Source: Candidatus Gastranaerophilales bacterium (GTDB lineage Bacteria; Cyanobacteriota; Vampirovibrionia; Gastranaerophilales; Gastranaerophilaceae). From it: a stretch of 47,098 nucleotides of DNA. Made by a program: the position numbers and the translations under genes. The notes beneath the pieces are model-generated. The model ran no database searches. It had not been told where the DNA came from and was given only the letters and a program-made list of their open reading frames with translations. Positions 23,672-34,468 of this stretch are shown here, piece after piece. Numbering within the stretch: the stretch's first letter is position 1; every line of letters starts with the position of its first letter. The DNA lies in assembly GCA_944323285.1 (NCBI GenBank), contig CALURV010000019.1, forward strand, positions 1-47,098, read 5' to 3'.

Positions 23672-24280
23672 TTGAGAGGTCTATCTAAAAGAAAATATAA
23701 AGAAATGAATCTGTATGATTTGATTTGTACAGCTCAAGAAGATAATTATGATGCTTTAGAAGAAATAATAAGACGTGAACAAAAAAATATATATGCATCA
23801 TTTTGTTATTTGGGAGCAAATAAAGAAAACATTTCAGATTTAACACAGGAAGCTCTATTTCGGATGTCTAAGAATATAAAAACTCTGAAAAATCCCAATC
23901 TTTTTAAGTCTTGGCTAAGCCAGATTGTTTCTAATCTTTTTTATGATGAACTTCGAAAAAAACAAAAAGTTCCAGATTCAGTTTCTATAGATTCTTATTG
24001 GTTGAATGATGAAAATAGTGATAATTGTGTTCTTCATATCTGTGATAATACTACAAAACCTGATGATAAAACCCTAAATAGAGAACTTACTGATGTTATT
24101 AGAGAAACTATATGTCAACTTCCTGAACATTTTAGACTTGTTATCATTCTTAGGGAATTACAAGGTTTAAGTTATGAAGAAATTGCTAAAATAACAAAAA
24201 CAAATGTTGGTACTGTTAAATCAAGAATAGCAAGAGCTAGAAATAAAATGCAGGAATGCCTCAAACCATATTTAAATTAA
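23672..24280 (+). CDS. ECF-type RNA polymerase sigma factor
   Basis: A 202-residue protein. Region 2 (~40-105) includes ENISDLTQEALFRMSKNIK and FKSWLSQIVSNLFYDELRKK. Region 4 (~140-195) has LPEHFRLVIILRELQGLSYEEIAKITKTNVGTVKSRIARARNKM, the -35-binding helix-turn-helix. The TTG start is chosen for the AGGGG eight bases upstream; an ATG at 23705 is the alternative. The next gene, 12 bases on, is a zinc-type anti-sigma factor, so the pair forms an envelope or stress switch. Confidence 0.92.
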   Translation: MRGLSKRKYKEMNLYDLICTAQEDNYDALEEIIRREQKNIYASFCYLGANKENISDLTQEALFRMSKNIKTLKNPNLFKSWLSQIVSNLFYDELRKKQKVPDSVSIDSYWLNDENSDNCVLHICDNTTKPDDKTLNRELTDVIRETICQLPEHFRLVIILRELQGLSYEEIAKITKTNVGTVKSRIARARNKMQECLKPYLN

Positions 24281-24292
24281 AGGAGACTAAAC

Positions 24293-24976
24293 TTGAATAA
24301 ATTCGTTTGCAAAAAAGTTGTTTCAATGCTTTTTTTATATATTGAAAATAAGCTAGATGATGAAGACAGAGCTTTTATTGAAAATCATTTTCAATATTGT
24401 CCCGATTGCTATAATAAGTATTTAGAAATGAAAGAAATTATAAAAAATCTTCATTTTGAATATGAAAAATTATTGAATGAATTTGAAAGAATTGAATCAA
24501 ATCAAATATTTAATATTAGAGAATATGAGTTATTCTATAAAAATATTTCCCCTTATATTGATGATGAATTATCTTATGATGATAGTATCAAGTTTAGAAA
24601 ATATTTATTAAAATCCAAATCAGCTCGTAAAGAACTTGCAAATGCTTATGGCTTAAAAAATAATATTAAACATTCCTTCGATAATTTTAGGGATAAGTTA
24701 AATATTAATTTTTCAAAAAAAATAGTAAAAAAGTTGCAGGAAGAAAATAAATATTCTTTTGATAGTGTATATAAAAGAGCTGCTATTGTAATAGGTTTTA
24801 TGATTTCAACATTGATTTTAGTTTCTGTATATATGGGGTTTAGCTATATGAGTGAATCTTTTGCCAAAAATATATCAGAACCTCAAGTCATTAAAACTAT
24901 TGATATGCCTCAAGATAGTGAAATGGTAGAGTTTACTTTTGATAATGAAGGGGAAGCTTTATTAACTGCAAAATAG
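24293..24976 (+). CDS. Membrane anti-sigma factor (zf-HC2/ZAS type)
   Basis: A 227-residue protein from a TTG start with AGGAG upstream. The N-terminus has the anti-sigma zinc motif Hx3Cx2C in HFQYCPDC (~32-39). A second, cysteine-free segment (ISPYIDDELSYDDSIKFRKYL) repeats the helical pattern of the same domain. One transmembrane helix (AAIVIGFMISTLILVSVYMGF, ~160-181) anchors it, leaving a short outer tail. It should hold the ECF sigma encoded before it at the membrane until a signal triggers release. Confidence 0.87.
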   Translation: MNKFVCKKVVSMLFLYIENKLDDEDRAFIENHFQYCPDCYNKYLEMKEIIKNLHFEYEKLLNEFERIESNQIFNIREYELFYKNISPYIDDELSYDDSIKFRKYLLKSKSARKELANAYGLKNNIKHSFDNFRDKLNINFSKKIVKKLQEENKYSFDSVYKRAAIVIGFMISTLILVSVYMGFSYMSESFAKNISEPQVIKTIDMPQDSEMVEFTFDNEGEALLTAK

Positions 24977-25019
24977 ATTGTTCTTGATATAATTTTATAA
25001 GAGAAACAAGGAGCAATTT

Positions 25020-25415
25020 ATGAAATTTTTGCATTCAATGATAAGAGTTAAAAATATTGAAGAATCTCTAAGATTTTATATTGATTTTCTAGGATTAAAG
25101 CTTATTAAAAAAAATTCATTAGAAGACTGTGATTTATATTTCCTTGGTGAAAGTGCGTCTGATTGTCAAATAGAACTGACTTATAATTATGATACTCCAA
25201 AAGAAGGTTATAAGAATGGCAATGTATTTGGTCATTTCGCTTTTCAAACAAATGATATGCAAAAAATAACCGAAAAAGTTGAAAAAATGGGATATGAATT
25301 TTTATATAAACCATTTAATCTTGAGTTGAAAGATTCCAATGGAAATATTCAATTTTTATGTGTTGCATTTATAAAAGATCCGGATGGTAATGAAATAGAA
25401 TTAATACAATCATAA
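25020..25415 (+). CDS. gloA: Lactoylglutathione lyase / glyoxalase I-type protein
   Basis: A 131-residue protein of the vicinal-oxygen-chelate fold, made of two beta-alpha-beta3 modules. The motifs are FLHSMIRVKNIEESLRFYIDFLGLKL with metal ligand His5, a QIELTYN glutamate, GHFAFQTND with the second histidine, and FIKDPDGNEIELIQ with the final glutamate. All four expected metal ligands are present, consistent with methylglyoxal detoxification. Other VOC enzymes share this layout, so the exact substrate is not certain. A clear AAGGAG site lies before the start. Confidence 0.85.
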   Translation: MKFLHSMIRVKNIEESLRFYIDFLGLKLIKKNSLEDCDLYFLGESASDCQIELTYNYDTPKEGYKNGNVFGHFAFQTNDMQKITEKVEKMGYEFLYKPFNLELKDSNGNIQFLCVAFIKDPDGNEIELIQS

Positions 25416-25448
25416 TTTATATTGTCTGAAAAAATTTCAATTACACTT

Positions 25449-25592
25449 TTAGATTATTGTGATTTTTTGCAAAACGAACCAAAAAATTTATTTTGAGTGA
25501 TTTTGTATACGTAATGAAATGGAAGTGAGTTATGTTTTAAAAAAGATTAGTGATTTATTAGTGTGGATTACTAGATAACAATAATAGATTAA
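25449..25592 (+). repeat. Dispersed intergenic repeat, copy F (degenerate)
   Basis: This copy is recognisable by GTGATTTTTTGCAAAACGAACC, the GAGTGATTTTGTATACGTAATGAAA section and the tail AATAATAGATTAAAT. The second hairpin has decayed. It lies between the convergent glyoxalase and U32-like genes. Confidence 0.65.
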
Positions 25593-26530
25593 ATAAGATT
25601 TAAAGAAGCTAATTTATTATTTTGAATTAATTCAAGACATATTTTGTTTATTTCTTCTCTAATTTGAGTTTTCGGAATATTTTCATTAAAAAGATATTCA
25701 TATAAATCATCAAATAATTTATCAAAAGAGAATTCTCGTCCTTGAAATTTAAATAATTTTACACCATTTTCAATAAGTTTATTTATAATATCTTTATTCA
25801 TTCTTAGTGGAATATAACCTTCTTTATTTATCATACAAATTTTAGATAGTGTATCTATATAATCTTCTTGGTTTATAAGATCTAGAGCATATTTATCATA
25901 TATTTCATAGTGTTTATATGCAGATAAGCAATTATAATGGCAATTTTGATTAATTAGTACTTCAATTCTATCAATATCCTTAATAAGAGAATTAATTTTT
26001 GTAATATTTTCAATTGTCCATTCTGGTCTTACAACAATAATATCATATTTATCTAACATTTTTTTATAAAATAATGTTTCGTCAAAGGAAGGATTTTTGA
26101 TGTATTCTTTTGTTGCTTTTATAACAGAACAAATTAATTTTGCTTCTTTATATCTGGATTTTATATGTTTATATAACATATCAGTAGTAACAATAAAATA
26201 ACAGTTGTGCTGAACAGCAAGATCTAATAAAGAATTAGCAAAATTATCATTTAATAATTCTTTTTGTTCCATAACAGAGTTGAATGTAAATAAAGGAGTA
26301 ACATTATATTTTTTAATTTTATATAAATATTTATTTATGCTATTTAAAGAAAGTTTTAAATCGGAACGACGTCCTCCTGCCCAAGCACAAGAAACAGAAC
26401 CATAAATATATTTTATGGGGTTATATTCATTCTCAAGTAGTTTATTTAATATAGGGATAAATATGTCATTACAAAATAGAAAAGGCATTACATATTGAAT
26501 TCCATTATATTTTACATAATTAGATTTCAT
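25589..26530 (-). CDS. U32-peptidase-like TIM-barrel protein
   Basis: A 313-residue soluble protein. The segment INQNCHYNCLSAYKHYEIY resembles the cysteine-rich signature of U32 (collagenase-like, YdcP/YhbU) proteins, and repeated strand-helix units (YFIVTTDML, DIIVVRPEW, VLINQN) fit a TIM barrel. U32 members act in tRNA or quinone hydroxylation and often bind an iron-sulfur cluster. Only two cysteines of a possible cluster motif are seen here. The gene is divergent from ahcY. The family call is tentative. Confidence 0.5.
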   Translation of the reverse strand: MKSNYVKYNGIQYVMPFLFCNDIFIPILNKLLENEYNPIKYIYGSVSCAWAGGRRSDLKLSLNSINKYLYKIKKYNVTPLFTFNSVMEQKELLNDNFANSLLDLAVQHNCYFIVTTDMLYKHIKSRYKEAKLICSVIKATKEYIKNPSFDETLFYKKMLDKYDIIVVRPEWTIENITKINSLIKDIDRIEVLINQNCHYNCLSAYKHYEIYDKYALDLINQEDYIDTLSKICMINKEGYIPLRMNKDIINKLIENGVKLFKFQGREFSFDKLFDDLYEYLFNENIPKTQIREEINKICLELIQNNKLASLNLI

Positions 26531-26583
26531 TTTGTTCTCCTTTTATAATAATTAATATATACTACTTTTAAAATTAAGTCTAA

Positions 26584-27900
<1,317 letters not shown>

Positions 27901-27941
27901 TTAATTATTAATATTTATTCTTATATAGAAATTTTTATATT

Positions 27942-28940
27942 ATGGTAAATTTATTTTTAACAAAAAAATGTAATTTAAAATGCTCATATTGTTTTGCTGA
28001 TGAATTTGTAAATAAGGGTTGTGAAGAGTTTTCATTGGAAAATATAAAAAAAGCAATAGATTTTATTAAAACTGATGGAACATCGCGTATCGGATTAATT
28101 GGTGGTGAGCCTACTTTGTATACTTATTTTTCTAAAGTATTAGATATGTTGAATGATGATGAAAATATAGATAGTATTTCTATTTTTACAAATGGACTTG
28201 AAATAGATAAATATTTTGATCAAATAAAAGCTGAAAAGTTTTCTTTATTGGTTAATTGTAATTCCCCTAAAAATATTGGTTGCAAATATCATAAATTAGA
28301 AGAGAATATAGCAAAATTAGCAGAATTAAAAGGTGAAAAATGTATTTTAGGAATAAATCTATATTCAAAAGATATGGATTATTCTTATATTTTTGAATTA
28401 TTAAATAAGACAAATAATAAAATATTAAGATATTCGATTGCTATACCAAATGTAATAAAAGAAAAAACAGAAAATATCTTAGATGCTTGTAATATGATGA
28501 AACCATTATTATTAGCTTTCTATAATGACTGCTTAAAAAATAAAATAATTCCGTTTAGTGATTGTAATTGTTTACCTATATGTATTTATACAAGAGAAGA
28601 TATGAAAATCCTAATTGAACTAGATAATATGGCCAAAAAACAAGGAAAGTTTAATAGTCCAATAAGAAGTTGTATCACTTGTACGCCGGTAATTGATATA
28701 TTGCCTGATTTGAATGCAGTAAGATGTTTTGGACTTTCAAAATATATGAAAGTTGATATTTCAACATATAAAACAGTTAAAAATTTGACAGCATATTTTT
28801 CTAATACCATAGATATTTATGCAAAATTGTCTTTTGTTTCAAAAAAATGTAAAAATTGTAAAATGCGCCTTATTGATAAGTGCGGAATTTGCTATACTTA
28901 TAAAATAAAGCAAATTGAAAAACTAAAAAATATAATATAA
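27942..28940 (+). CDS. Radical SAM protein with SPASM-like cysteine tail
   Basis: A 332-residue protein. The radical SAM cluster motif CNLKCSYC lies at residues 10-17, followed by the GGEPTL glycine motif. The C-terminus is cysteine-rich: CITCTPVIDILPDLNAVRCFG, then KKCKNCKMRLIDKCGICYTYK. This fits SPASM/Twitch auxiliary iron-sulfur clusters as in peptide- or protein-modifying enzymes. No precursor peptide gene is visible beside it. It is 41 bases after ahcY and 51 before lipA on the same strand. The substrate is unknown. Confidence 0.82.
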   Translation: MVNLFLTKKCNLKCSYCFADEFVNKGCEEFSLENIKKAIDFIKTDGTSRIGLIGGEPTLYTYFSKVLDMLNDDENIDSISIFTNGLEIDKYFDQIKAEKFSLLVNCNSPKNIGCKYHKLEENIAKLAELKGEKCILGINLYSKDMDYSYIFELLNKTNNKILRYSIAIPNVIKEKTENILDACNMMKPLLLAFYNDCLKNKIIPFSDCNCLPICIYTREDMKILIELDNMAKKQGKFNSPIRSCITCTPVIDILPDLNAVRCFGLSKYMKVDISTYKTVKNLTAYFSNTIDIYAKLSFVSKKCKNCKMRLIDKCGICYTYKIKQIEKLKNII

Positions 28941-28991
28941 AAAATATAATTGAAACCCTTATTTTATCCATTGTAGGAATATTATAAAGAA

Positions 28992-29849
28992 ATGTTTATA
29001 GAAAAGAAAAGATTACCTAAATATTTACAAAGAGGAATAATCGATACTGAAAAAACAAAAACGGTAAGAAAAATTTTACGTTCTAATTGTTTAAATACAG
29101 TATGTGAAGCAGCCAGGTGCCCTAATAAAGGAGAATGTTATACTAATAATACTGCAACTTTCCTTATTATGGGTAATAATTGTACACGAAATTGCAGATT
29201 CTGTAATATAAACTATGCAAACCCTGAGCCTTTAGATATTCTGGAGCCTCTTAAAATAGCTGATGCCGTTTTAAAATTGGGTTTAAATTATGTTGTTATC
29301 ACTTCTGTTACTCGTGATGATCTGGTTGATGGTGGGGCTAATCATTTTGTTTGTGTTATTAATAAAATTAAAAAAATTAATCCAGATGTTAAAATTGAAG
29401 TATTAACACCTGATTTCAAGGGAAATCATAATAGTATTGATATTGTTATTCAAGCAAAACCGGATGTATTTAATCATAATATAGAAACAGTTCCTTCTTT
29501 ATATAAAAAAGCCAGACCTCAGGCTGATTATTACCGTTCTTTGAATTTTCTGCAATATATTAAATTAAAATCTAATATATTAACTAAAACGGGTTTAATG
29601 GTTGGACTTGGTGAAACAAAAGATGAACTTATTTCTGTTTTTGAAGATTTAGCGAAAATAAATTGTGATATTGTCACTATTGGTCAATATATTGCTCCTT
29701 CGAAAAAACATTTAGAAGTTGCAAAATATTATGAACCTTATGAATATAAGGAACTAGCAGAAATTGCTAAAAAAATAGGTATTAAACATACATTTTTTTC
29801 ACCTTTAACAAGAAGTTCTTATAAAGCTAAAGATGTATTTAATTGTTAA
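28992..29849 (+). CDS. lipA: Lipoyl synthase
   Basis: A 285-residue radical SAM enzyme that inserts two sulfurs into protein-bound octanoate to make lipoate. The auxiliary cluster motif CEAARCPNKGEC (C38, C43, C49) and the radical SAM motif CTRNCRFC (C64, C68, C71) are both complete. GLMVGLGET and a terminal LTRSSYKAKDVF (the RSSY loop) also match LipA. Its stop overlaps the convergent 75-residue membrane gene by four bases. No lipB or 2-oxoacid dehydrogenase genes are in the window. Confidence 0.96.
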   Translation: MFIEKKRLPKYLQRGIIDTEKTKTVRKILRSNCLNTVCEAARCPNKGECYTNNTATFLIMGNNCTRNCRFCNINYANPEPLDILEPLKIADAVLKLGLNYVVITSVTRDDLVDGGANHFVCVINKIKKINPDVKIEVLTPDFKGNHNSIDIVIQAKPDVFNHNIETVPSLYKKARPQADYYRSLNFLQYIKLKSNILTKTGLMVGLGETKDELISVFEDLAKINCDIVTIGQYIAPSKKHLEVAKYYEPYEYKELAEIAKKIGIKHTFFSPLTRSSYKAKDVFNC

Positions 29850-30073
29850 ATTTGTTTTTCTCTTCTATAGTTTTCGAAATAAAGTATTATTCTTTCTTTG
29901 AATATCATAAAGAAAATACCAACACCTACTAACATTATAGAATTTAGGAAAATAAACAATACAATTCTATTTCCATTTAATAGAAATGGCATATTAAAAT
30001 ATAAAACGCTAAAAAGCATTATAATAGATAGTAATAAAAATATTACTGAAAAATACGTAGCAAACTTATGCAT
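29846..30073 (-). CDS. Small two-helix membrane protein
   Basis: A 75-residue protein with two predicted transmembrane helices (YFSVIFLLLSIIMLFSVLYF and VLFIFLNSIMLVGVGIFFMI) and a basic cytoplasmic tail (YFENYRREKQI). On the minus strand AAAAGGCGG lies six bases before the ATG. It has no recognised family. Its end overlaps lipA tail to tail. It may be a genuine small membrane protein; high AT content makes hydrophobic frames easy to find by chance, hence the caution. Confidence 0.5.
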   Translation of the reverse strand: MHKFATYFSVIFLLLSIIMLFSVLYFNMPFLLNGNRIVLFIFLNSIMLVGVGIFFMIFKERIILYFENYRREKQI

Positions 30074-30268
30074 ACAAAACCGCCTTTTCTTCTTCTTAAA
30101 ATAAATAAAATTACACTAAAAAATCAGACCCTCACTTCATGTGTCAGATGAATAAGAAGATAAACATTTTAATAATATTTTTCTCATGCCATTATTATAT
30201 CATTTTTTTTTATAAAAAAAAAGACCTGATCTTTAAAGATATTAATAATTAAATTTTTTAATATATGT

Positions 30269-31264
30269 CTATATAAAAGAAGTAATATATTTTTCCCAGG
30301 AATGAAAATCTTTAGTTAATTTTTTATATATTGGTAATTCTATTTTATATTTTTCTGCTAGCTCAACAATATAAAATAAAATGAAAAATATCTCTGGTAT
30401 ATTATTTGTTTTTATAGATTCAAGAACAGAAGAAGTAAGAGTTTTGGGCCAATTTTGTATTTCATTTATAATTTCATTATAAAACTCTTCTTTATCTTTA
30501 ATACTAAGTTTTTCTGCAAGGATTGATTGCTCTTTTGTTAAGTCTTTTAAAAAGTCAAAAGCTTCTTTATCAGATAGAATTTCTCCTAAATTTTTTTTAT
30601 ATATAAATCCCGTGATAGAAAGAATACTATTAAAACAATTTTTTTTATAAACTTTATATAAGATTTCTTTGCCTGAATATAACTTGCAAGGAATTTTAAA
30701 ATTATCTAATATTACTTTTAATTTTTCCAGCTTTTTCTTTAATGGAAAATCTTCAGACTTATACCCGTAATAAAATCCGCTATTCCCTATTTGTTTAATA
30801 GAAAAAATTTCATCTCTTAGAAAAGGACCATCTGCATATCCGTATATTATATTGTTAGTTTTTAATTTTTTGGTTAGCAAATCTGTATATCCATAACCTG
30901 TAACAAGTGGAATAATAATTGTTTCTTTTTTGGAACAAAATTTAATTATTTTAAGAATAGAGTTTATTTCTGTTGCTCGAACACAAATAAAAATATAATC
31001 TGCTTTTTTGTGGTAATTAGCATTTTTTATACAAATAGGAATTTGAAATGGTTTGCAATTATCAATCATTTCTGATGAGAAATTATAGGTTTTGTTTTTG
31101 GAAAAATATTCAAGAGAGTAGTTTCTTGCAATGATTATTGGCTTTATATTATTTAATCTAAATAGTGCATTTAACGTTAATCCAACACAACCTCCACCTA
31201 TAATTAAAATTCTAGGTCTTTTGAAATTTGAAAAAATTTTCTGTATTAAATTATTTAGATTCAT
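30269..31264 (-). CDS. Ketopantoate reductase (PanE/ApbA)-like protein
   Basis: A 331-residue protein with the N-terminal NAD(P) fold ILIIGGGCVGLTLNALFRLNN (GxGxxG-like), a YIFICVRATE strand as in the PanE fold, and a C-terminal helical domain (YKKNCFNSILSITGFIYKKN) with the asparagine region that binds substrate in this family. It may reduce ketopantoate in pantothenate synthesis, or be one of the many unassigned paralogues. It follows clpC by 18 bases on the same strand. Confidence 0.72.
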   Translation of the reverse strand: MNLNNLIQKIFSNFKRPRILIIGGGCVGLTLNALFRLNNIKPIIIARNYSLEYFSKNKTYNFSSEMIDNCKPFQIPICIKNANYHKKADYIFICVRATEINSILKIIKFCSKKETIIIPLVTGYGYTDLLTKKLKTNNIIYGYADGPFLRDEIFSIKQIGNSGFYYGYKSEDFPLKKKLEKLKVILDNFKIPCKLYSGKEILYKVYKKNCFNSILSITGFIYKKNLGEILSDKEAFDFLKDLTKEQSILAEKLSIKDKEEFYNEIINEIQNWPKTLTSSVLESIKTNNIPEIFFILFYIVELAEKYKIELPIYKKLTKDFHSWEKYITSFI

Positions 31265-31282
31265 AAATTTTATCTTTTCATG

Positions 31283-33724
31283 TTATTTTTTTTCACATTC
31301 AAAAACAATTTTTTCATCTTTTAACTTAAGAACAATTTTGTCCCCTGATGTGTATTTCCCAGATAGAATTTCTTCAGCAAGTCCATCTTCAATACGTTTT
31401 TGAATTAAACGTCTTAAAGGTCTAGCTCCGTATGCTTCAGAATATCCTGCCTCACCTAAATAATCTTTTACTTCATCAGTCACTTCAATTGTTAGATTTT
31501 GAGATGCTAAACGTTTAAATAAATCATTTAACATTAAATCAACAATTTGACGAATTTCAGGTTTAGATAAGTGAGCAAATACAATAATGTCATCGATTCT
31601 GTTAAGAAATTCAGGTCTAAATGCTTTCTTCATTTCTTCCATAACAGTTTCTTTTAAGTGTTCATATTTATCTTTTTGTTCATCAGACGCAACAGAAAAT
31701 CCAAGTTTACTTGTTGTGGTAATCATACTTGCACCAACGTTACTTGTCATGATTATTATTGTATTCTTAAAGTTTATATGTCTTCCTTTTGAATCAGTTA
31801 AACGTCCGTCATCTAATATTTGAAGCATTATATTAAATACATCAGGATGGGCTTTCTCAATTTCATCAAAAAGAATAACACTATATGGTTTCTTTCTTAT
31901 TATCTCTGTTAAATGACCGCCATCATCATAGCCTACATAGCCTGGAGGTGAACCTATTAATTTTGCTGTTGAATGTTTTTCCATAAATTCTGACATATCA
32001 ACACGAATCATATTGTCTTCACTTCCAAAAACAGCTTCAGCTAAAGCTTTTGCAAGTTCTGTTTTACCAACACCGGTAGGACCTGAAAAAATAAAGCTTC
32101 CAATAGGTCTATTTGGTGCTTTTAATCCGACTCTTGCACGTCTAATTGCTTTTGATAATGCTACTACAGCTTGATCTTGGCCTATAACTCTGTTATGCAG
32201 TGTTTCTTCAAGTTTTAATAGTCTTTCACTTTCGCCTTCTGTTATTTTAGTTGTAGGTATACCAGTCATCATACTAACAACTTGAGCAACTTGTTCCGCT
32301 GTTACAGTTGGTTTATTTTCCTCGTTATCTTCTCGCCACTTTAATGACATTTCACGAATTTTTTCTTTTAAATCAGCTTCATCATCTCTCAGATTTGAAG
32401 CAGTTTCAAATTCCTGATTTCTTATGGCATCTTCTTTTTGCTTGATAACTGCTTTTAATTGTTTTTCCAGTTCTTTTCCTTCAGGAGGAAGTGCACTTGT
32501 TTGAATTCTCAATTTTGATGCAGCTTCATCTATAATATCTATAGCTTTATCTGGAAGAAATCTGTCTGTTATATATTTATATGAAAGTTCTGTTGCTGCA
32601 ACTATTGCATCATCAGATATCTTCAATTTATGGTGTTCTTCATATTTTGGTTTCAAACCTTTTATAATTTCAATGGTATCATCAACCGAAGGTTCTTCAA
32701 TAATGATTGATTGAAAACGTCTTTCTAGTGCAGGATCTTTTTCAACATATTTTCTATATTCATCTAATGTTGTGGCTCCTATAACTTGAATTTCTCCTCT
32801 TGAAAGAGCAGGTTTTAGGATATTTGCTGCATCTATTGCGCCTTCTGCAGCACCTGCACCGATAAGAGTGTGCATTTCATCTATAATAAGAATTATATTT
32901 CCGGCTTGACGAATTTCATCCATAATCTTTTTAAGACGTTCTTCAAATTCGCCTCTGTATTTAGTACCGGCAACAAGTAATCCCATATCAAGTTGAATAA
33001 CCTTTTTGCCTTCTAAAATATCCGGAACTTCCGAATTAACTATTCTTGCGGCTAGACCTTCGACAACTGCTGTTTTCCCTACTCCGGGTTCTCCTAAAAG
33101 AACAGGATTATTTTTTGTTCTTCTTGCAAGTATTTGTATTACACGCTCAATTTCTTTTTCTCTACCAACTACTGGATCTAATCTTTGTTCTTGAGCTGCT
33201 AAAGTTAAATCAGTTCCAAATTCATCTAAACTTGGTGTTTTTGTTTTTCCTGAAGAGGATGAAGATGTAGATGCCGCTTGGGTTGGTTTTGTTTCACCAA
33301 GCATTTTTATTACATTACTTCTTATTTTATTTAAATCTACACCTAAATTTTCTAATACTCTTGCAGCAACACCTTCTCCTTCTCTTATTAAACCTAAAAG
33401 AAGATGTTCTGTCCCTATATAATTGTGTCCAAGCTGCCTTGCTTCATCCCAGGATAATTCAAGGACTCTTTTTGCTCTTGGCGTAAAAGGAATTTCTACT
33501 GCAACAAAGCCTGAACCTCTGCCTATAATTTTTTCTACTTCTACTCTGGCATCTTTTAGCGTTACTCCCATTGCTTTTAATGTTTTTGCAGCAACTCCTG
33601 TTCCTTCGCCTATTAACCCTAGTAATACTTGTTCCGTACCTACAAAATTATGACCTAGTCTTCTTGCTTCTTCTTGTGCAAGCATTATTACTTTTATAGC
33701 CTTTTCCGTAAAACGTTCAAACAT
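31283..33724 (-). CDS. clpC: ATP-dependent unfoldase ClpC
   Basis: An 813-residue HSP100 protein that unfolds substrates for the ClpP protease. Two Clp_N repeats (~1-140) begin [28 protein letters not shown]. The first AAA+ domain has Walker A GEPGVGKT (~208). A UVR-type coiled segment at ~430 ([25 protein letters not shown]) marks ClpC rather than ClpA or ClpB. The second AAA+ domain has GPTGVGKTE (~543) and the C-terminal [10 protein letters not shown]. Length is normal. ClpC is typical of Cyanobacteriota and Bacillota, which supports the lineage guess. No McsAB or CtsR genes are next to it. Confidence 0.97.
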   Translation of the reverse strand: MFERFTEKAIKVIMLAQEEARRLGHNFVGTEQVLLGLIGEGTGVAAKTLKAMGVTLKDARVEVEKIIGRGSGFVAVEIPFTPRAKRVLELSWDEARQLGHNYIGTEHLLLGLIREGEGVAARVLENLGVDLNKIRSNVIKMLGETKPTQAASTSSSSSGKTKTPSLDEFGTDLTLAAQEQRLDPVVGREKEIERVIQILARRTKNNPVLLGEPGVGKTAVVEGLAARIVNSEVPDILEGKKVIQLDMGLLVAGTKYRGEFEERLKKIMDEIRQAGNIILIIDEMHTLIGAGAAEGAIDAANILKPALSRGEIQVIGATTLDEYRKYVEKDPALERRFQSIIIEEPSVDDTIEIIKGLKPKYEEHHKLKISDDAIVAATELSYKYITDRFLPDKAIDIIDEAASKLRIQTSALPPEGKELEKQLKAVIKQKEDAIRNQEFETASNLRDDEADLKEKIREMSLKWREDNEENKPTVTAEQVAQVVSMMTGIPTTKITEGESERLLKLEETLHNRVIGQDQAVVALSKAIRRARVGLKAPNRPIGSFIFSGPTGVGKTELAKALAEAVFGSEDNMIRVDMSEFMEKHSTAKLIGSPPGYVGYDDGGHLTEIIRKKPYSVILFDEIEKAHPDVFNIMLQILDDGRLTDSKGRHINFKNTIIIMTSNVGASMITTTSKLGFSVASDEQKDKYEHLKETVMEEMKKAFRPEFLNRIDDIIVFAHLSKPEIRQIVDLMLNDLFKRLASQNLTIEVTDEVKDYLGEAGYSEAYGARPLRRLIQKRIEDGLAEEILSGKYTSGDKIVLKLKDEKIVFECEKK

Positions 33725-33787
33725 TGCTTTACTTCTCCTAATAAGACTCTATATAATTTATTTTACATCATAATATAAATTATACAA

Positions 33788-34465
33788 TCAATTGCATAAA
33801 TCTTTCAATCTATTATATGCAGGATAATATCCATTATTAACTTCTTCTGATTTCTTAAATGATTTTATTGCCATATCTTTTTTGTTCTGTATTAAATATA
33901 TTTCTCCAAGTATATAATGGGTTTCAGGATCTTTATAACAAATATTTAAACTCTTTTTTAATAATTCTTCTGCTTCTTTTTCAAAATTATTATTTTTTAG
34001 TACTCTTGCACTGTATTTATATATTTCTTTGTTAAATCTTTCTAAATAATAATTTTTATTTAATATTTTTTTTATTATTTCATATTGTCTTGCTTTAAAT
34101 AGCATTTCTAAATCTTGTTCATAAAAATTTCTTATTTGAAAATATGTTGGATATATATCTTTTACGTCATTATACAAATTTATTAAAAATAATATCCAAT
34201 TAACAAAAGAAGAAGAATCATTAATTGATGATAAAATATCTTTTGCTTTTTCTATTTCTCCTTCTAAAAACTTGCAATAACCGCATCCTGGTATATTTTT
34301 TGCTTTATAAAAAAAGTTAAATGCTATATCATAGTTTGTTTCTTCTAAATTTATTTTTCCTAAAATATTAAAACTCCAAGATTTATTTGAATTCATTAGT
34401 AATTCTTTTATCTTGGAGTAGTCTTTTTTAATATAAAAAAGTTCTTCTAATTCCGTTTTGTTCAT
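33788..34465 (-). CDS. TPR-containing protein
   Basis: A 225-residue cytoplasmic protein of alpha-helical repeats. Clear TPR-like units are SWSFNILGKINLEETNYDIAFNFFYKAK near the start and THYILGEIYLIQNKKDMAIKSFKKSEEV near the end, with less regular helices between. TPR domains mediate protein-protein contacts. The gene begins three bases after the stop of the exported TPR protein gene, so the two are co-transcribed and may work together across the membrane. Confidence 0.75.
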   Translation of the reverse strand: MNKTELEELFYIKKDYSKIKELLMNSNKSWSFNILGKINLEETNYDIAFNFFYKAKNIPGCGYCKFLEGEIEKAKDILSSINDSSSFVNWILFLINLYNDVKDIYPTYFQIRNFYEQDLEMLFKARQYEIIKKILNKNYYLERFNKEIYKYSARVLKNNNFEKEAEELLKKSLNICYKDPETHYILGEIYLIQNKKDMAIKSFKKSEEVNNGYYPAYNRLKDLCN

Positions 34466-34468
34466 ATT

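Noticed and set aside
30213-30245. A terminator for the ketopantoate-reductase-like gene
   Set aside because: On the minus strand AAAGA...TCTTT with a T run is only a five-pair AT-rich stem, too weak to list as a feature.
33046-33653. Several leucine- or serine-rich plus-strand frames inside clpC
   Set aside because: They are antisense of a full-length, intact ClpC.
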